Below are positions 21,127-24,283 of a stretch of DNA of 24,283 nt, piece after piece. Under the pieces are notes generated by a model. The model saw only the letters and a list, made by a program, of their open reading frames with translations, made no database searches and had not been told where the DNA came from. Every line of letters starts with the position of its first letter. Position 1 is the first letter of the stretch. Origin of the DNA: Cyanobacteria bacterium UBA7694 (GTDB taxonomy: Bacteria > Cyanobacteriota > Sericytochromatia > UBA7694); contig DLGM01000470.1 of the NCBI GenBank assembly GCA_002482705.1, positions 1-24,283 on the forward strand. Direction: 5' to 3'. A program made the position numbers and the translations under genes.

Positions 21127-21792
21127 ATGCTTAAGAAAAATTTGTTATTTGTCTTATCCGTGCTTTTTATCAGTGCCTGTGCGGTTGTATCAGAACCTTC
21201 GCTGGTGAATCGAGATCCAGAGGTTAAACCCACTGCCGCTCAGGCCAGCTCGTCGCAGTCATCCGCCGAACCTTCCGTGACAGGGGATGCTTCTGTTGCC
21301 AGTTTGAGCGAATTGTTGAACCAGTATCGCACCTTGCAACGAATGACACCAAACCCCCACCCAGTGGATGCATACACCAGTATGCTCTGCCGGGGCCTGA
21401 CCCAGGAAGACATTGACCGTACCGATCAGGCCAGTGGCCCCCACGCCCGTGCGTTTGTACATATTTATGCCAATGCGCTGGCGGCCAAAGCCCTGACCGA
21501 CTCAGCGTCGGTTTACCCGGTCGGGGCCGTCATCATCAAAGAAAAATTGGCTGACTTTAGCCCGCCTGATGCAACCCAGTCCACGAACAGCCTGGGGGGG
21601 ATGCGTAAGCGGGAAGCCGGGTATGATCCGGAAAACGGCGACTGGGAATATTTTTATCAGGCAGCTGGCGGCGTCCTTGAATCGGGCAAAATGGCCAATT
21701 GTACCCAGTGCCACAGCCAGAAAAAGCCCCAGGATTATGTTTTTAAAAACTGGCTGGCTCAGCCACAAGCACTCTCTACCGCTGCCCCATAG
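21127..21792 (+). CDS. Lipoprotein with cytochrome P460-like domain and c-type heme motif
   Basis: 221 residues. Lipobox Cys18 (LSVLFISAC) is followed by a Ser/Ala/Pro-rich linker (about 25-60). The C-terminal domain carries the cytochrome P460 pattern: YPVGAVIIKEKLAD, MRKREAGYDPENGDWEYFY, then C192-T-Q-C195-H196 (NCTQCHSQKKPQDYVF), which covalently binds heme. P460 family proteins oxidise hydroxylamine or detoxify NO in some bacteria, but many members are uncharacterised and the Lys crosslink of true P460 cannot be judged here. It is exported and heme is attached outside the inner membrane. Monocistronic by its own promoter and terminator. Confidence 0.85.
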   Translation: MLKKNLLFVLSVLFISACAVVSEPSLVNRDPEVKPTAAQASSSQSSAEPSVTGDASVASLSELLNQYRTLQRMTPNPHPVDAYTSMLCRGLTQEDIDRTDQASGPHARAFVHIYANALAAKALTDSASVYPVGAVIIKEKLADFSPPDATQSTNSLGGMRKREAGYDPENGDWEYFYQAAGGVLESGKMANCTQCHSQKKPQDYVFKNWLAQPQALSTAAP

Positions 21793-21818
21793 CTGCTGAA
21801 TGTCTATGGTGTGTCATG

Positions 21819-21839
21819 GCTGTGTCCCTCACAGCTTTT
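21819..21839 (+). terminator. Compact intrinsic terminator after the P460-like gene
   Basis: GCTGTG and CACAGC form a 6-bp stem with loop TCCCT, followed directly by TTTT. It overlaps the 3' end of the convergent WD40-like gene. The short stem keeps confidence moderate. Confidence 0.5.
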
Positions 21840-22761
21840 CAATGCGGATGATTTTACGTTTCTTGAGATCTACCAGGGCCCGTTGGGAGCGATTTTCCAC
21901 TTGGGCCCAGATCCGATCTCCCTCGAAAGAGAGTACGGTTGTTAACTGAGGGAAGTCGGCCACCTTTTTGTAACTGCGGCTGTCCCAGAGCTGTAAAAAG
22001 AAGTTTTGCTTTAATAGGTTATTGGCATAATGGGAGGTATAACCTTCCCCAATCAGCAAATGCAGTTGTGGCAGATGATACAGGGTATCCAAGTTGGGGA
22101 AATGGGCAAGGGTCTCCCCGGTGGGAATCTGACAGAGGACCATGCGGGTGCTTTTGTCAAAACGGCCCTGTTGGGAGGTGTATTGAATGGCCAATTGCTG
22201 GTTGTTTAAAAACCGGATGTTTTCACTGGGGCCACTACAGGCGGAGCTCAAAGGCAAACGCCGCTCACTGTCTACATCCCAAACGATCACAGAGCCCCGT
22301 TCACCCGTGACATATTCATACACAAACCAGGAAGCCGCCAAATATTGAGCACTGGGGCTGAACTGTAGATTATTCGGGGGGCCAGCTACCCAAGGCTCCA
22401 GATCGGCCTGGAGGCGGGAAAGGATGTATCCGGTGGCAATATCCCGCACTTCGATGAATGCCGGGTATTGTTCTCCAGATTCCAAGTCGGGGGGCGGCAT
22501 CTGGGGGGCCCGGGGGGAGATCGGGGTGAGCAGCGGATACATGCCGATCGCCTGTTTTTTTTTGTCCGCACTGAAGGCTGGTCTCCCCAACTGGATTTGA
22601 ACTTGCCTATTCTCAATTGGCGGAGGCGTTTGCGCTGAAGCCGGGGGAAAGTATATGACTAACAGCAAGAAACAACTCACACACCTTAAGCCACTGTCGG
22701 ATTTAGGGGCACAATGATGTAAAAAGGGTTTGGCGCTTTGAATCCAGTTTATTAAAGGCAT
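21829..22761 (-). CDS. Secreted WD40/beta-propeller-like protein
   Basis: 310 residues. A hydrophobic segment at about 28-43 (VSCFLLLVIYFPPASA) preceded by a basic stretch gives an N-terminal signal peptide with a long n-region. The mature part contains propeller-like strands: IEVRDIATGYILSRL, NLQFSPSAQYLAASW, VIVWDVDSERRLPL, MVLCQIPTGETLAHF, LQLWDSRSYKKVADF. Each ends in a W/R-D motif as in WD40 or YVTN-type propellers. It likely binds a partner protein; no enzyme motif is seen. It begins two bases after the Rieske gene stop and is co-transcribed with it. Confidence 0.7.
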   Translation of the reverse strand: MPLINWIQSAKPFLHHCAPKSDSGLRCVSCFLLLVIYFPPASAQTPPPIENRQVQIQLGRPAFSADKKKQAIGMYPLLTPISPRAPQMPPPDLESGEQYPAFIEVRDIATGYILSRLQADLEPWVAGPPNNLQFSPSAQYLAASWFVYEYVTGERGSVIVWDVDSERRLPLSSACSGPSENIRFLNNQQLAIQYTSQQGRFDKSTRMVLCQIPTGETLAHFPNLDTLYHLPQLHLLIGEGYTSHYANNLLKQNFFLQLWDSRSYKKVADFPQLTTVLSFEGDRIWAQVENRSQRALVDLKKRKIIRIEKL

Positions 22762-22763
22762 GA

Positions 22764-23750
22764 TTACTGTTTCCCCGTTTCTTTTGGATAATAATCAGCA
22801 TAGATCTGAGGTAAACGTTTTCTGACTTCGATCAGGGCTTTGTCATGCGCTCCCAAACGCATGTCCTGGACTTTTAGATTTTTGCCCACTAAATTGTTTA
22901 AAATCACGAGATCATCATCGATCAATTGGCCGGTTTTTTGCCGGATAAAGGCATTCTTAAGCAAGGAAAAACGGCCCGGTTCTGCCAATAAAAACATGAC
23001 CAGCAGCGTTTCTGATGGGTTCAAGGGCACATAAAAAACGACATTGATCAGCAGCGTTTTTTTCTGATTATTGGCCGGATTGAGCCAACCTTGATGGTGT
23101 ACTGTATAGAGCGGAGAATTGTGGGCTGTAATGTCCATGAAATAGCGGCTCCCTACAGGGAGCTGGAAAATTTTGCGCACCAGAGGATACAGGGGTTCAA
23201 TGGGGTAAAAACCCATCTGAACAGTCTGTTCGTCTTTTTCGATGACTAAATTGGCTTCGTTAATCTGTTGAACGCCATACCCCAGCCATTGATGGGCTGT
23301 GGGGAAATGCTCAACTTCGAGAAAATTGTCGATGACCGGCTCAATAGGGGCTTGGACCCTTCGCAGATGTACCCCCACTTTGGCATAGTTGGGCAATAAA
23401 AACGCTGGAAAAGGAGCCTGAGAGGCCGGTCCACTCAACCAGATAAAATCGGCATATTCCCGTGTTGTATACGCTGTGGTTTGGGTTTTAAGTTTGGGAT
23501 TACAGGGACTGTAACCTTGCCCTTGCGCATCAAAGGTCCACCCGTGGTAACGACAGGCCAGTCCCGTTGTTTGTACTTTACCGTAACTCAAGTCCATGCC
23601 CCGGTGGGGACAACGAATGTCGAGGGCTGCAATCCCTTGTTCAGGGTGTCGAAATAGCACAATTCTTTGGTTGGCCAATTGTACTTCCACTGGTTTGTCT
23701 TTGAGTTGTTCCCGGGGCAGAATCGGATGCCAATGATCTAAAATATTCAT
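22764..23750 (-). CDS. Rieske [2Fe-2S] non-heme iron oxygenase
   Basis: 328 residues; ATG at 23750 chosen because it overlaps the upstream stop as ATGA; a TTG at 23759 would add three residues. The N-terminal Rieske domain ligands are C47/H49 (CPHRG) and C66/H69 (CRYHGW). The catalytic domain carries DNFLEVEHFPTAH with H148 and H153 as iron ligands and N142. The usual bridging Asp of the N-x2-D-x2-H-x4-H pattern is Glu145 here. It should use O2 and electrons from a separate reductase to hydroxylate or cleave an organic substrate. No reductase gene is in view. Neighbouring flavoprotein and propeller genes may act in the same pathway. Confidence 0.88.
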   Translation of the reverse strand: MNILDHWHPILPREQLKDKPVEVQLANQRIVLFRHPEQGIAALDIRCPHRGMDLSYGKVQTTGLACRYHGWTFDAQGQGYSPCNPKLKTQTTAYTTREYADFIWLSGPASQAPFPAFLLPNYAKVGVHLRRVQAPIEPVIDNFLEVEHFPTAHQWLGYGVQQINEANLVIEKDEQTVQMGFYPIEPLYPLVRKIFQLPVGSRYFMDITAHNSPLYTVHHQGWLNPANNQKKTLLINVVFYVPLNPSETLLVMFLLAEPGRFSLLKNAFIRQKTGQLIDDDLVILNNLVGKNLKVQDMRLGAHDKALIEVRKRLPQIYADYYPKETGKQ

Positions 23751-24283
23751 GTGGGACAATCCCTTAAAGCCTGAACGACAGCCCGTGCAGAGCGAATTGC
23801 ATCCTCATGAAAGCCAAAGCCAAAATAGCTGCCGCAAAAATACGTGCGGTTCTGCCCATTTAAGTGGGGTAATTGGGGTTGGGTCCGAATGGCTTGGGCA
23901 TTCAGAATCGGATGGGTAAAATGAAATCGTTTGAGGATCTGATCGGCTTGAATTTTTAAGGGTGAAAGGCTTAAAAAATAAGCGACTGGATGAGACAGCG
24001 CTTGAATCTGGTTGAGATGGTAGGTAATGGTAGAATGGCCATTTTGGGTGAGAATATTCCAGGCGGCCCAGAGTTGACGATCCGGTGGCAATAAGGTGGG
24101 ATCGGTATGTAGGCAGACATCGTGTTCAAAATATTCCCAAACCCCTAATAATTGTTTTTCTTGGGGGGTGGGCTGGGCCAGCAATTTTAAGGCCGTATCT
24201 GCATGGGTGGCAATCACGACGGCATCATAGGTTGCGATCTGGCCTGTGGCTAAATGAACATATACCTGATCGGGTTCACGTAC
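23747..24283 (-). CDS. FAD-dependent amine-oxidase-like protein, C-terminal part, 5' truncated
   Basis: The open frame runs off the right edge, showing the last 178 residues. YDAVVIATHADTALKLL and, further on, EYFEHDVCLHTDPTLLPPD, QLWAAWNIL and a closing FCGSYFGFGFHEDAIRSA are characteristic of the predicted NAD/FAD-binding proteins of COG2907. These proteins are often encoded with cyclopropane-fatty-acid synthase-like genes in lipid-modifying clusters (established for the family; the neighbours would lie outside the window). The dinucleotide-binding GxGxxG is beyond the edge. The final FCGSYFGFGFHE resembles the FAD-contacting C-terminal motif of amine oxidases. Its stop overlaps the Rieske start by four bases. 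Confidence 0.82.
   Translation of the reverse strand, partial: VREPDQVYVHLATGQIATYDAVVIATHADTALKLLAQPTPQEKQLLGVWEYFEHDVCLHTDPTLLPPDRQLWAAWNILTQNGHSTITYHLNQIQALSHPVAYFLSLSPLKIQADQILKRFHFTHPILNAQAIRTQPQLPHLNGQNRTYFCGSYFGFGFHEDAIRSARAVVQALRDCPT

Overview
The window looks like chromosomal DNA from a diderm (Gram-negative-type) bacterium. At least eight proteins carry lipoprotein signal peptides. There is also a TolC-like outer-membrane channel with its RND pump, a class A penicillin-binding protein tail and a probable outer-membrane barrel. There are no RNA genes, insertion sequences, CRISPR arrays or phage genes, and no regulator gene is visible. The phylum cannot be fixed from this sequence. 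Lineages near the non-photosynthetic cyanobacterial relatives are only a guess.

Layout. (1) 1-420: the 3' end of a class A penicillin-binding protein gene (+) and a terminator-like palindrome. (2) 637-9920, all on the minus strand: reading in transcription order, an envelope module of five genes (9920 to 4803), then a small lipoprotein plus a PGRP-type amidase lipoprotein (4702 to 3329), then a PQQ-type beta-propeller lipoprotein overlapping a membrane-anchored TPR/2-oxoglutarate oxygenase fusion (3272 to 637). (3) 10246-17747, plus strand: a Cus-type Cu(I)/Ag(I) efflux operon with two small metal-site-bearing exported proteins, an outer-membrane factor, a lipoprotein adaptor with a heavy-metal-binding domain, the RND pump with its three-methionine site, and an unrecognised exported protein at the end. 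Most junctions overlap by 1-4 bases. (4) 17859-21792: single genes with their own promoters and terminators, namely a LapG/BTLCP-type cysteine proteinase, an unknown lipoprotein, a DOPA 4,5-dioxygenase-like protein, a zinc phospholipase C-like lipoprotein and a cytochrome P460-like c-type lipoprotein. (5) 21829-24283, minus strand: a WD40-like secreted protein, a Rieske non-heme iron oxygenase and the C-terminal part of an FAD-dependent amine-oxidase-like protein, tightly coupled and running off the window edge.

The most novel part is the envelope module at 4803-9920. Two tandem full-length paralogues with a FlgT/LPP20-like N-terminal region are followed by a small lipoprotein that is a stand-alone copy of their C-terminal domain. 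An outer-membrane-type protein precedes them and a membrane TPR protein follows. I know of no characterised system with this composition. A second recurring pattern is a set of promoters whose -10 box sits only 6-11 bases before the start codon with no Shine-Dalgarno sequence, which suggests leaderless mRNAs for several genes.
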